From NCBI GenBank assembly GCA_965279595.1, contig OZ257246.1, positions 1,054,001 through 1,118,000 on the forward strand: DNA of 64,000 nucleotides, written 5' to 3'. Below, piece by piece: positions 50,654 through 59,910 of the stretch. Origin of the DNA: CAIKLP01 sp965279595 (GTDB lineage: Bacteria; Bacteroidota; Bacteroidia; Sphingobacteriales; Sphingobacteriaceae). A program made the translations under genes and the position numbers. A model generated the notes under the pieces. It worked only from the letters and a program-made list of their open reading frames with translations, was not told the origin of the DNA and did not search any database. Numbering within the stretch: the first letter of the stretch is position 1; each line of letters opens with the position of its first letter.

Positions 50654-52021
50654 TTATTTTTTTAACAATTTAATTGCGTCATTCAAGTTTAGTTTTACTT
50701 GATTTCCACTTAACATCTCTTTCAGACTTAATATACCTGATTGCATTTCTTCATCACCAATTACAATCACATATTCAATTTTTTTATCATTAGCATATTT
50801 CATCTGCTTTTGCATCTTGCTAATATTAGGATATAATTCTGAAGAAATTTCATTTTCTCTTAATTTTTGAAGAATAGGTAATGCATAACTAAAACCTTTT
50901 TCATCAAAATAGGTAATTAGAACTTTGGTGGATGTATCTAAATTATTGGGGAATAATTGAAGCTCTTCTAATACATCGTAAATTCTATCAGCACCGAATG
51001 AAATACCTACCCCGGTTAAGTCTTTTAAGCCAAACATTCCCGTTAAGTCGTCGTATCTTCCGCCACCACCAATACTCCCCATTGCTACTTCATTAGTTTT
51101 AACTTCAAAAATTGCTCCCGTATAATAATTTAATCCTCGAGCTAAAGTAATATCTAAATTAACTACTGCATTTTTTAAATTAAACGAACTTAAAAGTTCA
51201 AATACTATTTCTAATTCTTCAATTCCTTTCATTCCAATTGTTGAAGATTTTAAAAACGAATGAAGTGATTTAAGTTTTTCTTTATTATTGCCTTTTAGTA
51301 ATAATATAGGTTCTAAGTTTGATAAATCTATATCACTAAATCCTCTTTCCAACAATTCATTTCTTACACCTTCAATTCCAATTTTATCTATTTTATCAAT
51401 GGCAACAGTCATGTCAATGATCAATTCTGGTTTGCCAATTATTTCCGCAATTCCTGAAAGTATTTTTCGATTATTAATTTTAATTTCAAAATCTTTTAAA
51501 CCTAATAAACTTAAAGCTTCATCATAAATTAAAATAAATTCAACTTCATTTAATAATGCATCACTTCCCACAACATCAGCATCACATTGATAGAATTCTC
51601 TATATCTTCCACGTTGTGGTCTGTCAGCTCTCCAAACTGGTTGAATTTGAAATCTTTTAAAAGGAAATACAATATCGTTTTGATGCATCACCACATACCT
51701 CGCAAATGGAACAGTAAGGTCATATCTTAATGCTTTCTCTGATATGGAAGAAATAATTGATTTATAATTTTTTTCTACTAATTTTTTTTCATCCACCTTT
51801 GCAAGGTAATCTCCTGAATTAAGTACTTTAAAAATTAATTGATCACCTTCATCACCATATTTACCAGTAAGAGTTGATAGGTTTTCCATGGTAGGAGTTT
51901 CAATAGGTTGATATCCATATTTTTTGAAAACTTTTTTTATGATTTCAAAAATGTAATTTCTTTTGGATACAATCTCGGGTGAAAAATCCCGCATACCTTT
52001 TGGAATTGATGGCTTGCTCAT
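50654..52021 (-). CDS. hisS: Histidyl-tRNA synthetase
   Basis: A 455-residue class II synthetase that charges tRNA-His. Motif 2 is QIQPVWRADRPQRGRYREFY with Arg contacts, LTVPFARYV is the preceding strand, the histidine-specific ARGLNYYTGAIFEV and GGGGRYDDLTGMFG are present, and the C-terminal 100 residues form the anticodon-binding domain (VLITYFDEKGFSYALPILQKL). Length fits the bacterial enzyme. It lies directly upstream of hutH (17 bases) on the same strand. A two-hairpin region separates it from the comA gene. Confidence 0.96.
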   Translation of the reverse strand: MSKPSIPKGMRDFSPEIVSKRNYIFEIIKKVFKKYGYQPIETPTMENLSTLTGKYGDEGDQLIFKVLNSGDYLAKVDEKKLVEKNYKSIISSISEKALRYDLTVPFARYVVMHQNDIVFPFKRFQIQPVWRADRPQRGRYREFYQCDADVVGSDALLNEVEFILIYDEALSLLGLKDFEIKINNRKILSGIAEIIGKPELIIDMTVAIDKIDKIGIEGVRNELLERGFSDIDLSNLEPILLLKGNNKEKLKSLHSFLKSSTIGMKGIEELEIVFELLSSFNLKNAVVNLDITLARGLNYYTGAIFEVKTNEVAMGSIGGGGRYDDLTGMFGLKDLTGVGISFGADRIYDVLEELQLFPNNLDTSTKVLITYFDEKGFSYALPILQKLRENEISSELYPNISKMQKQMKYANDKKIEYVIVIGDEEMQSGILSLKEMLSGNQVKLNLNDAIKLLKK

Positions 52022-52058
52022 TGAGCAAAAATAGAAAAAAAAGAGAATATGCTGGTTT

Positions 52059-52139
52059 GAAGTTCAATATTGATTTGAACTTCTTTATAATTGAAAAGGC
52101 AATGACTAAACCATTGAATTGGTTTGAATCATTGCCTTT
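52059..52139 (-). terminator. Tandem hairpins downstream of the ComA-like gene
   Basis: The main stem aaaggcaatga (52095-52105) with tcattgccttt (52129-52139) encloses a second stem aaacca/tggttt (52108-52113, 52120-52125). A further 9-bp stem gaagttcaa/ttgaacttc lies at 52059-52067 and 52075-52083. On the minus strand the first hairpin begins 17 bases after the ComA-like stop and is followed by a short U-run, so it should act as its terminator ahead of hisS. Confidence 0.65.
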
Positions 52140-52156
52140 AACTGTTGTTTTTCTTT

Positions 52157-52918
52157 TTATTTGTCTAAGAAATGATGAAAAGTATCACTCCTTAATCCAA
52201 GTCTCAATGTTTCCAATGGAATTAATTCATTAGGAGGTATGTTTCCTAGATTAACATTTGCACCTAATAGTTTAATAAACCAAGTTTGTTGTGCCTTTTG
52301 TGGTGCTTCCCAAAGTATTTTTTCTGAAGGAATTTTTGTGAGCAGTTCTTGAACTAGTCCCTGTCTAACTTCACCTGAATCTCTATATATACCAATGTTT
52401 CCACTTTCTCTTGCTTCAGCAATAACATATGCTGATCCCGATTCAAGTTCTGCAGTCATCAATTCAATCCATTGGTATGGAGCCATGATATTTGCTGCAT
52501 CTTTTGAACCTACTTCTGAAACTACTGTTACCATTTTTGATAAATCGCGAATATATTCACACTTTTTTGAATGGTCTAAAATTATTGAACCATCAGAAAC
52601 TTCTGCATGCCCTAATTGATATTTATCTAAAACTCTTTTATAATCATCATATTGATTACGTATGATAAAAGCTTCAAATAAGGTGCCTCCAAAATAAACT
52701 GGAATACCAGCAGCTTTATATATAGCTAATTTTTCTTCTAAAACAGGGGTAACAAAAGAGGTAGCCCAGCCTAACTTCACAATATCAACATATGGTCCTG
52801 CTACTTCAATGAAATTTTCAACTTCACGTGTGCTCAATCCTTTGTCCATAACCATGGTCATTCCATTACTTCTTGGTTTTTCGGTACGGGTTGGGAGCTG
52901 AGATAAATGGTAATTCAT
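52157..52918 (-). CDS. Phosphosulfolactate synthase family protein (ComA-like)
   Basis: A 253-residue TIM-barrel protein of the ComA family, which adds sulfite to phosphoenolpyruvate to make phosphosulfolactate, first known from archaeal coenzyme M synthesis. Family segments include GMTMVMDKGLS, VDIVKLGWATS, YFGGTLFEAFI, VSDGSIIL, and LESGSAYVIAEARESGNIGIYR. Bacteroidota do not make coenzyme M, so its product may feed sulfonate or sulfonolipid routes (an inference). The TPR gene lies 150 bases upstream on the same strand. Confidence 0.8.
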   Translation of the reverse strand: MNYHLSQLPTRTEKPRSNGMTMVMDKGLSTREVENFIEVAGPYVDIVKLGWATSFVTPVLEEKLAIYKAAGIPVYFGGTLFEAFIIRNQYDDYKRVLDKYQLGHAEVSDGSIILDHSKKCEYIRDLSKMVTVVSEVGSKDAANIMAPYQWIELMTAELESGSAYVIAEARESGNIGIYRDSGEVRQGLVQELLTKIPSEKILWEAPQKAQQTWFIKLLGANVNLGNIPPNELIPLETLRLGLRSDTFHHFLDK

Positions 52919-53068
52919 ATTCGTAATATTTAATTTAAGGGGGCAAATTAAGAATTATTTGGCAATTTATTTTTGGAAATCCTATACTCAGGAGCTCAGT
53001 TTAATCTATTATAGTTTATTTATTTTGAAGACTAAAAGCAATTTCAGTTTAGAAATTACTTTTCATTT

Positions 53069-54475
53069 TTAGGGTAAAATATATTTATTAATAATTTCTA
53101 AAATGATTTTATTTTCTTTCAGTTGAGGCAAATATTCAAACAATATTTCATGTTTTTCAGGATCAACAGTTAGCCCTGTCTCTAAAAAGTTTATAGCTTC
53201 ATTGAATTGTCCATCACTAAATAAATAAGCAACCATTCTATAATATAATTCAGCAGCATCTGGATTTGCTTTAATTCCTTCTTGCATACATGAAATGGCT
53301 TCCTTTATTTTATTTTGTTCGTAATAAAGTGCTGAAAAATCTAACCAGACTTCAATATCATTTTCAGTAAGTTCTAAAACTTTCTCATATGATTTTTCTG
53401 CTTCCGCAAAATTCCCTAATTTATAGTGAGAATCTGCTAATGCAAAAAAGTAATCAGGAACTGTTTGATCTATGCTAATGGCTTTATGGTAGAAATGCAA
53501 TGATTCATAAAAGCGATCTTCAGAATCAAGTGTCACTCCAATTCCAAACCATGCATCAGCTAAAGTAGAGTCTAATTTTACTGCTTTCTTATAGTAAGAT
53601 CTTGCCTCATCCATCAATTCTAATTTTTCATAACATTCGCCAATGCTACAAAAGGTTTCAGCTGAAGGTTGTTCGTATTCAAATGTTTGTTTATAAACAT
53701 TGATGGCATCAGCATATCTCTCTAAGTTAGCTAATGCATTTCCCTTATTGAAGTAAGCTGATGAAAAAGATTCGTTAATAATAATTGCATAATCATATGC
53801 TTCTAAAGCCTTTTCGAAAAGCTCAGCTTTTGTGTATGCGTTACCTAAGTTATACCAAGCCGCAAAAGAATAAGGGTCGTTATCAATAAACTGTAAATAA
53901 AAATTGATACTTTCTTCAGGTCTATCTAAAATATCAAAGCAAAATGCTAACTCATAAAGTGCATCTTGATTCTCCATATTTTGTTCTAAGCATAGTTTCA
54001 ATTGTTCAATAGCCTTATCATAATTACCTAGGTTTTCATAAGCATAGGCTATATGTAAATAAATTTCATCAACGTCTTCTGCAAATCCTAAAGCTATATG
54101 ATATTGCTCAATTGCCTTATCATATAATTCAAACTTTTCAAAAATAGTACCACGAATTAAAAAAATATCAGAGTTTGAGCTTTCTAATGTCTCCGCTTTT
54201 TCCAAAATTGTAAGTGCTTCTTGAGCTCTATTGGTAACAACGAAAAGTTGTGCTTTTTTAATTAAGAAAATGGAAGCATATGGATGTTGTGCAAGTGCAT
54301 ATTCTACCACTTGTAATGCCTTTATGGGATCGTTTTTCTCAATAAAATAATCTATGATTCCTTCGAAAGCCTGTGCATCAAAAAAATATTGATCCTTGTT
54401 TCGGATCATCTCTTCGTATCGTTCTACTGAAAACTTTAAGTCTTCAGATTCATTGTAGTCAAATTCTTCGTCCAT
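53069..54475 (-). CDS. Tetratricopeptide-repeat protein
   Basis: A 468-residue cytoplasmic-looking protein made almost wholly of about twelve TPR units, each about 34 residues with the usual W/L-G-Y-A-F-A-P pattern (for example YEELDPYSFAAWYNLGN-like DNDPYSFAAWYNLGNAYTKA, ADAWFGIGVTLDSEDRFYES). A very acidic N-terminal stretch (MDEEFDYNESEDL) precedes them. No enzymatic domain or signal peptide is present, so it should be a protein-interaction scaffold. An AAGGAG directly abuts the ATG. It shares strand and direction with the ComA-like gene, which follows after 150 bases. Confidence 0.9.
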   Translation of the reverse strand: MDEEFDYNESEDLKFSVERYEEMIRNKDQYFFDAQAFEGIIDYFIEKNDPIKALQVVEYALAQHPYASIFLIKKAQLFVVTNRAQEALTILEKAETLESSNSDIFLIRGTIFEKFELYDKAIEQYHIALGFAEDVDEIYLHIAYAYENLGNYDKAIEQLKLCLEQNMENQDALYELAFCFDILDRPEESINFYLQFIDNDPYSFAAWYNLGNAYTKAELFEKALEAYDYAIIINESFSSAYFNKGNALANLERYADAINVYKQTFEYEQPSAETFCSIGECYEKLELMDEARSYYKKAVKLDSTLADAWFGIGVTLDSEDRFYESLHFYHKAISIDQTVPDYFFALADSHYKLGNFAEAEKSYEKVLELTENDIEVWLDFSALYYEQNKIKEAISCMQEGIKANPDAAELYYRMVAYLFSDGQFNEAINFLETGLTVDPEKHEILFEYLPQLKENKIILEIINKYILP

Positions 54476-54635
54476 CTCCTTGGATTTATCTGTGAAAGAA
54501 CATCGTATTAACGAAAAGTATTGCCATTATGGCATATTACTTCACATTAATTTCGCATTTTTACCCCTTATTTATAGAAGCTGAGTTTTCCACACATCTC
54601 AATAACTCTATTAATTAATTGATATATAATTAGAT

Positions 54636-57600
54636 ATGATTAAATTAAAAACCTTTGTCCGATTTTCACTTTTAACAATAATCCTCTTCATATCAAGTAT
54701 TCTCAATAGTTATGCCCAAAATTATTGGCAACAAGAGGTCAAATATCAAATCAATGTGCGATTAGATGATACTTTACATTTTTTACATGGAAATGAAACT
54801 ATCATCTATAAAAATAATTCACCAGAAGCTCTTCCAATTATTTGGTTTCACATTTGGCCAAATGCCTATAAAAGCAATCGAACTCCTTTTGCTAAACAAG
54901 AATTACAAAATGGAAAAACCACTTTTCATTTTTCAAATGATTCACAACGTGGTTATATAGACAGTCTAACATTTTTAGTTGATAGGAATCCAATCCAAGT
55001 AATTTACAATGATGAATTTCCTGATGTTTGTAAGTTGATTTTAAATACTCCCCTCGCTCCTGGAAAAAGCATTGAAATTACGACACCTTTTCGTGTAAAA
55101 ATTCCAAATTCATTTTCTCGTTTCGGACATGTTGCAAATTCATATCAAATAACACAATGGTATCCGAAGCCTGCTGTGTTTGATAGTAAAGGATGGCACC
55201 CTATTTCATATTTGGATCAAGGTGAGTTTTATTCAGAATTTGGAACCTTTGATGTTAACATAACTTTACCTAAAAATTATGTTGTTGCAGCAACCGGAAA
55301 TTTATTAACCGAATCTGAAAATATTTTTCTTGATAGTTTATCAAAAGTAAAAATTGATTCTAGCAAATCTAAATCAAAAGTTAATGTAATTTCTTCAAAA
55401 ACTTTCAAAACAATTTCTTACCATCAAGAACAGGTTCATGATTTTGCATGGTTTGCTGATAAAACTTTTATAGTTAAATCTAGTGAACAAGAATTACCAT
55501 ATTCAAAAAGGAAAGTAAAAACATTTGCATATTTCACTCCTCCAAATGCAAAAAAATGGGAGAAGGGAACTAGATATATCAATGAAGCAATTTATAATTA
55601 TTCATTATGGAATGGTGATTATCCATATTCAGTTTGTACAGCTGTTGATGGAGCTCTAAGTGCTGGTGGAGGTATGGAGTATCCAACTATTACCATTATT
55701 GGACCTGTCTCAAATGCAAATACCCTACAAACAGTTATTGTGCATGAAGTTGGACATAATTGGTTTTATGGAATATTGGGTAGTAATGAAAGAGAATTTG
55801 GTTGGTTAGATGAAGGTGTAAATTCTTTCTTTGAACAAAGATTAATCAAACAATCACGCAAGCAAAAATTAATGATTGAAAGTAATGCATTAAATAATTT
55901 TTTTAAACTAAAATATTTTCCTCAAGGGTATGAAGAATATTTGACCTATATGTTTGCTGCATCTAAACATGAAGACCAACCCATTCAAACACATTCTGAA
56001 AATTTTACTGAATTAAATTATGGTGCAATAATGTATACCAAAACAGCTTTGTCTTTAAATTACTTACAAGAGTATTTAGGTAGACCTGTTTTTGATTCAG
56101 CAATGCATATTTATTTTGAAAGATGGAAGTTTAAGCATCCCTATCCTGAAGACTTTCAAGCCGTAATGCAAGAAGTAAGTGGAAAAAATTTGGATTGGTT
56201 TTTTGTTAGTCTATTCAAATATAATGACCCCATTGATTTTAAAATTAAAGGCCTCAAAAAACAAGGAAAACAATTACAAGTAAAATTGAAAAACAAATCA
56301 GTATTTCCTGCTCCTGTTTTTATTTCTTCTTTAGATAGGAGAGATAGTGTGTTAGAAACTTTCAAAATGGAGCCTTATGTTGGTACTGCAATTTTCTTTT
56401 TTGATAAACATAATGTAAAGCGAATTAAAGTTGATCCATTTTATGTTATTCCAGAAATAAAGAGAAGCAATAATGCCATGAAAGTAAATGGTGTTTTTAG
56501 AAAAACAGAAAAAATTAATTTTCAATTGTTAGCAAGTTTGAAAAATCCAGATAGAAGTCAATTGTTTTACATGCCTCTTCTTGCTTACAATCATGTTGAC
56601 CAGTTGATGCCAGGTTTAGCTTTATATAACCATGTTTTCCCTTTTAGGAAATTTGAATTTGATTTGGCACCTTTTTATAGTATAAAACTAAATAAACTTA
56701 ATGGTACTGGTCGATTGAGTTATTATACTTATCCAAGTTTTGTTAAAAGTTTAGTGTATAGTATTCAGTTCAATAGTTTCTCCTATAATAAATCGCAATC
56801 TTTCGCTTATGATAATTTAGGTAACCAATATAAAATTGATATTTATCAACGATTTAGGAAGCTTGCATTTAATGCAAATTTTGAATTGAAGCAATCATCT
56901 GAACGAAGTTTAATTTCGCAGAATATTACCTATCGATTTGTGAATAATATATTTAATGAAAAAATTTCACTTTCAAATCTTTCAAATTTTGAAGACGTTT
57001 ATTCTAGTAATTTTCATATTTTAAATTACTTAAGGATTGATAGGAATATTCGAGTTCCTAAACAATTGAAAGCTAACTTAGAAGTATCATCAAGTAATAA
57101 TGATACATATGAAAAAATTTCATTAAGCTATGAAGTGAAATTAAAATATTTGAACTCCAATAAAGGTGTTTCATTTAGATTTTTTGCCGGAGTAAGTTTA
57201 GGAAACCCAGGCAGATTCGGACAAGAAGGATTGTTTTCTATGTCAGGTGATATTGATTATTTATTTGATCAATCATTTGTTAATCGTACACAAATTCAAC
57301 AACAACAATTTTTTAATGGTGATGGTGGATTTAAATCGCAACTATATCTTCCCAATGTGAACCAACTATTCGCATTTAATGTTAAAGCGCCTTTAAAAAT
57401 TCCTTTTCCAGTAGGTGTATTTGCAGATATTTCTTACCAGCCCGATGTAAGCCTTAACAAAAATTTTCAAGTGACTTATGATTTAGGTCTTTATCTCCCA
57501 ATTTATACTGATGTAATAGAAGTGTATTTTCCAGTGTTTATATCTACTTATGATCGCTTGTTTCCAGAGATTACTAATACTAAACCAAAGTTTGCAGAAC

Positions 57601-57668
57601 GCATAAGAGTGATGGTTAACTTAAATTCTTTGCAACCTCTTTATTTATTAAGAAGAATAGGAATTTAA
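54636..57668 (+). CDS. M1-family metallopeptidase fused to a probable outer-membrane beta-barrel
   Basis: A 1010-residue exported protein with a signal peptide ending near residue 27 (ILNSYAQ). The M1 core has GGGMEYPT in place of GAMEN, the zinc site HEVGHNW (His370, Glu371, His374) and the third ligand Glu393 in WLDEGVNSFFEQR, all intact. From about residue 640 the protein lacks peptidase features and consists of alternating beta-strands with aromatic girdles (KLNGTGRLSYYTYPSF, FNANFELKQSSERSLIS, GVSFRFFAGVSLG), like an outer-membrane barrel. It may therefore be a peptidase anchored in or across the outer membrane. It stands alone. Confidence 0.8.
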   Translation: MIKLKTFVRFSLLTIILFISSILNSYAQNYWQQEVKYQINVRLDDTLHFLHGNETIIYKNNSPEALPIIWFHIWPNAYKSNRTPFAKQELQNGKTTFHFSNDSQRGYIDSLTFLVDRNPIQVIYNDEFPDVCKLILNTPLAPGKSIEITTPFRVKIPNSFSRFGHVANSYQITQWYPKPAVFDSKGWHPISYLDQGEFYSEFGTFDVNITLPKNYVVAATGNLLTESENIFLDSLSKVKIDSSKSKSKVNVISSKTFKTISYHQEQVHDFAWFADKTFIVKSSEQELPYSKRKVKTFAYFTPPNAKKWEKGTRYINEAIYNYSLWNGDYPYSVCTAVDGALSAGGGMEYPTITIIGPVSNANTLQTVIVHEVGHNWFYGILGSNEREFGWLDEGVNSFFEQRLIKQSRKQKLMIESNALNNFFKLKYFPQGYEEYLTYMFAASKHEDQPIQTHSENFTELNYGAIMYTKTALSLNYLQEYLGRPVFDSAMHIYFERWKFKHPYPEDFQAVMQEVSGKNLDWFFVSLFKYNDPIDFKIKGLKKQGKQLQVKLKNKSVFPAPVFISSLDRRDSVLETFKMEPYVGTAIFFFDKHNVKRIKVDPFYVIPEIKRSNNAMKVNGVFRKTEKINFQLLASLKNPDRSQLFYMPLLAYNHVDQLMPGLALYNHVFPFRKFEFDLAPFYSIKLNKLNGTGRLSYYTYPSFVKSLVYSIQFNSFSYNKSQSFAYDNLGNQYKIDIYQRFRKLAFNANFELKQSSERSLISQNITYRFVNNIFNEKISLSNLSNFEDVYSSNFHILNYLRIDRNIRVPKQLKANLEVSSSNNDTYEKISLSYEVKLKYLNSNKGVSFRFFAGVSLGNPGRFGQEGLFSMSGDIDYLFDQSFVNRTQIQQQQFFNGDGGFKSQLYLPNVNQLFAFNVKAPLKIPFPVGVFADISYQPDVSLNKNFQVTYDLGLYLPIYTDVIEVYFPVFISTYDRLFPEITNTKPKFAERIRVMVNLNSLQPLYLLRRIGI

Positions 57669-57708
57669 TTTTTTTATTAATTGAAATTCATTTCAATTAA
57701 TAAAAAAA
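57669..57708. repeat. 19-bp AT-rich inverted repeat after the M1-barrel gene
   Basis: The left arm (57669-57687, seven T then attaattgaaat) and the right arm (57690-57708) are perfectly complementary over 19 bp with only two unpaired bases at the centre. The arms have T-runs on the left and A-runs on the right, opposite to a normal intrinsic terminator, so it could stabilise the 3' end of the transcript rather than terminate it. Confidence 0.6.
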
Positions 57709-57830
57709 GTTTTGACCTTCATAAATATTAAGGTTAACAGCCTTTTTTGCCAATAAATAATTCAAACATAGAAATATTTACCTTTTTGCTCAATACTAAG
57801 TAATTAGAACGCTTTTTTTTATTTTATGTG

Positions 57831-57838
57831 TACTTTTG
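57831..57838 (+). promoter_or_regulatory. Candidate -7 box for the aldehyde dehydrogenase
   Basis: TACTTTTG is a full TAnnTTTG match 19 bases before the ATG at 57858. An eight-T run 10 bases upstream may take the -33 role, but no TTTG is properly spaced. Confidence 0.4.
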
Positions 57839-57857
57839 CATCGTTAAAAAATAAAAA

Positions 57858-59396
57858 ATGAAACCTATTCAAGAAGTAATACAACGATTAGAAATTCAAG
57901 CAGTAAATAAAGGGGCTACTACTGGAACAGTTTGGTTTGATACCAAAGGAGATGAATTAAGTTCTTATTCACCAGTTGATGGTAAAATGATTGCAAAGAT
58001 TAGTCAAGGTACTGCAGATGATTATGAAAAAATAATTAAAACTGCAGAATCTGCTTATCAAGCTTGGAGAAAAATTCCTGCACCTTTAAGAGGTGAAGTT
58101 GTACGTCAGATTGGAAATGCTTTACGTGAACAAAAAGAAGATTTGGGGATGTTGGTTTCTTATGAGATGGGAAAAAGCTACCAAGAAGGTTTAGGTGAAG
58201 TTCAAGAAATGATTGACATCTGTGATTTTGCTGTAGGTCTTTCAAGACAATTACATGGATTTACGATGCATAGTGAGAGGCCTAAGCATAGAATGTATGA
58301 TCAATATCACCCAATTGGGATAGTTGGTGTGATTTCTGCATTTAATTTTCCTGTAGCAGTATGGGCTTGGAATGCAATGCTGGCAATGGTTTGTGGTGAT
58401 GTAGTTGTTTGGAAACCTAGTTCAAAAGTAATGCTTTGTGCAGTTGCCACTCAAAATATTATTGCAAAAGTTTTAAAAGCAAATAATGTTCCAGAAGGTG
58501 TTTTAAATTTAATTGCCGCAGGATCAAAATATGTTGGTGATCAATTCTTAGAAGATAAAAGAGTTCCTTTAATATCTGCAACAGGTTCAACTAAATTAGG
58601 AAAACGGGTCGGTAAAATTGTTGGTGAACGTTTAGGTAGAAGTTTATTAGAATTAGGTGGTAATAATGCAATTATTATTACTGAAAATGCTGATCAAGAT
58701 ATGGCTTTAAGAGCTGTATTATTTGGGGCTGTAGGTACTGCCGGACAAAGATGTACTTCTACTAGAAGATTAATTATACATGAAAATGTTTATGAAGCAT
58801 TTAAGTCAAAACTATTGAAAGCATATGGTCAAGTTAAAATTGGAAACCCTTTAGAGCCAAGTAATTTGGTGGGTCCATTAATTGATAAAGATGCAGTTCA
58901 AAGTTTTAGCAATGCTATTGAAGAAGTGAAAAAAGCAGGTGGAACAATATTATATGGTGGAGCAGTTTTATCCGGCCAAGGATACGAATCCGGATGTTAT
59001 GTTCAACCTTGTATTGCAGAAGCAAAAAATGAATATCAAATTGTTCAAGATGAAACATTCGCACCAATACTTTATATTATGAAGTATAAAACTTTGGATG
59101 AAGCAATTGCTATTCACAACAATGTTCCTCAAGGATTATCATCAGCTATTTTTTCAACTAATGTTTTAGAAACAGAAAGATTTTTATCTCATGAAGGATC
59201 TGATTGTGGAATTGCCAATGTAAATATTGGAACTTCAGGTGCTGAAATTGGTGGTGCTTTTGGTGGTGAAAAAGAAACTGGTGGCGGACGTGAGTCAGGC
59301 TCTGATGCTTGGAAAGTCTATATGCGCAGACAAACAAACACTATTAACTACGGTACTGAGTTACCTTTAGCACAAGGCATTAAATTTGATTTTTAA
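57858..59396 (+). CDS. Aldehyde dehydrogenase, ALDH7 (aminoadipate-semialdehyde) type
   Basis: A 512-residue NAD-dependent dehydrogenase. The catalytic pair is Glu265 (LELGGNNAII) and Cys299 (GQRCTSTRR). The GVISAFNFPVAVWAWN and KPSSKVML stretches and the end ETGGGRESGSDAWKVYMRRQTNTINYG match ALDH7/AmaB enzymes that oxidise alpha-aminoadipate semialdehyde (piperideine-6-carboxylate) in lysine breakdown, though related aldehydes are possible. It stands alone, with a hairpin terminator downstream. Confidence 0.93.
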   Translation: MKPIQEVIQRLEIQAVNKGATTGTVWFDTKGDELSSYSPVDGKMIAKISQGTADDYEKIIKTAESAYQAWRKIPAPLRGEVVRQIGNALREQKEDLGMLVSYEMGKSYQEGLGEVQEMIDICDFAVGLSRQLHGFTMHSERPKHRMYDQYHPIGIVGVISAFNFPVAVWAWNAMLAMVCGDVVVWKPSSKVMLCAVATQNIIAKVLKANNVPEGVLNLIAAGSKYVGDQFLEDKRVPLISATGSTKLGKRVGKIVGERLGRSLLELGGNNAIIITENADQDMALRAVLFGAVGTAGQRCTSTRRLIIHENVYEAFKSKLLKAYGQVKIGNPLEPSNLVGPLIDKDAVQSFSNAIEEVKKAGGTILYGGAVLSGQGYESGCYVQPCIAEAKNEYQIVQDETFAPILYIMKYKTLDEAIAIHNNVPQGLSSAIFSTNVLETERFLSHEGSDCGIANVNIGTSGAEIGGAFGGEKETGGGRESGSDAWKVYMRRQTNTINYGTELPLAQGIKFDF

Positions 59397-59404
59397 AACA
59401 ACCA

Positions 59405-59442
59405 AACAGATTTAGTAAGTTTAATTACTTACTAAATCTGTT
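59405..59442. terminator. Hairpin between convergent aldehyde dehydrogenase and the small conserved gene
   Basis: A perfect 16-bp stem (aacagatttagtaagt at 59405-59420 with its reverse complement at 59427-59442) with a six-base loop. It has no strong U-run on either side, but its position between convergent stops suggests a shared terminator. Confidence 0.65.
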
Positions 59443-59449
59443 AATAAAA

Positions 59450-59818
59450 TTATAATTGATCTTGCAATCTCTGAACAAGTAAACTAACAATTCGCTTATT
59501 GATATTACTTACTTCAGTTTTATAAATTACAAATTCTTCTTCTGTAAATAAAGCTGTAATCATTCCAATCATTACATTTTTTAATGTCAGATTTTTCTTC
59601 AATCTTTCTTCAATAAATGCAGCACGATCTCTACTTCCTTTAGGTAATTCTATAATTCCTAAATCGTGTAGGAAAAATGATTTTAATAATTCATTTTGAA
59701 ATTTTACTACTGGTCTTAAAGTTTCATTTTGAAAACGTTCTAATTCAACTGACGGCATGTTTTTGTCGTAATCAATAATTGGACGAATTTTTAGCATTAA
59801 TGCCGATCTGTTGCTCAT
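59450..59818 (-). CDS. Small conserved Bacteroidota-type protein of unknown function
   Basis: A 122-residue mainly helical, soluble protein. The pattern RFQNETLRPVVKFQNELL...FIEERLKKNLTLKNVMIGMITALFTEEEF is reminiscent of a small protein common in Bacteroidota and sometimes labelled glyoxalase in databases (from memory), although no glyoxalase metal ligands are visible. No domain or catalytic motif is recognised. It diverges from the SMR exporter gene, with 92 bp between starts. Confidence 0.65.
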   Translation of the reverse strand: MSNRSALMLKIRPIIDYDKNMPSVELERFQNETLRPVVKFQNELLKSFFLHDLGIIELPKGSRDRAAFIEERLKKNLTLKNVMIGMITALFTEEEFVIYKTEVSNINKRIVSLLVQRLQDQL

Positions 59819-59910
59819 AATTGTATTGGATAGGCTGTAAATTACAGTAATTTATTTAAAGCCCTAAATTAATTCGCTTTCTTTGTAATGAGTAAACCAA
59901 AAAATGTGAT

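Noticed and set aside
54520..54540. Small palindrome tgccat-t-atggca between the TPR and M1-barrel genes
   Set aside because: Only six-base arms in a 160-bp divergent gap; too short to claim as an operator.
59819..59910. Possible guanidine riboswitch before the SugE/Gdx gene
   Set aside because: The 92-bp gap is AT-rich, with no ykkC-like core or paired ACGR-loop hairpins.
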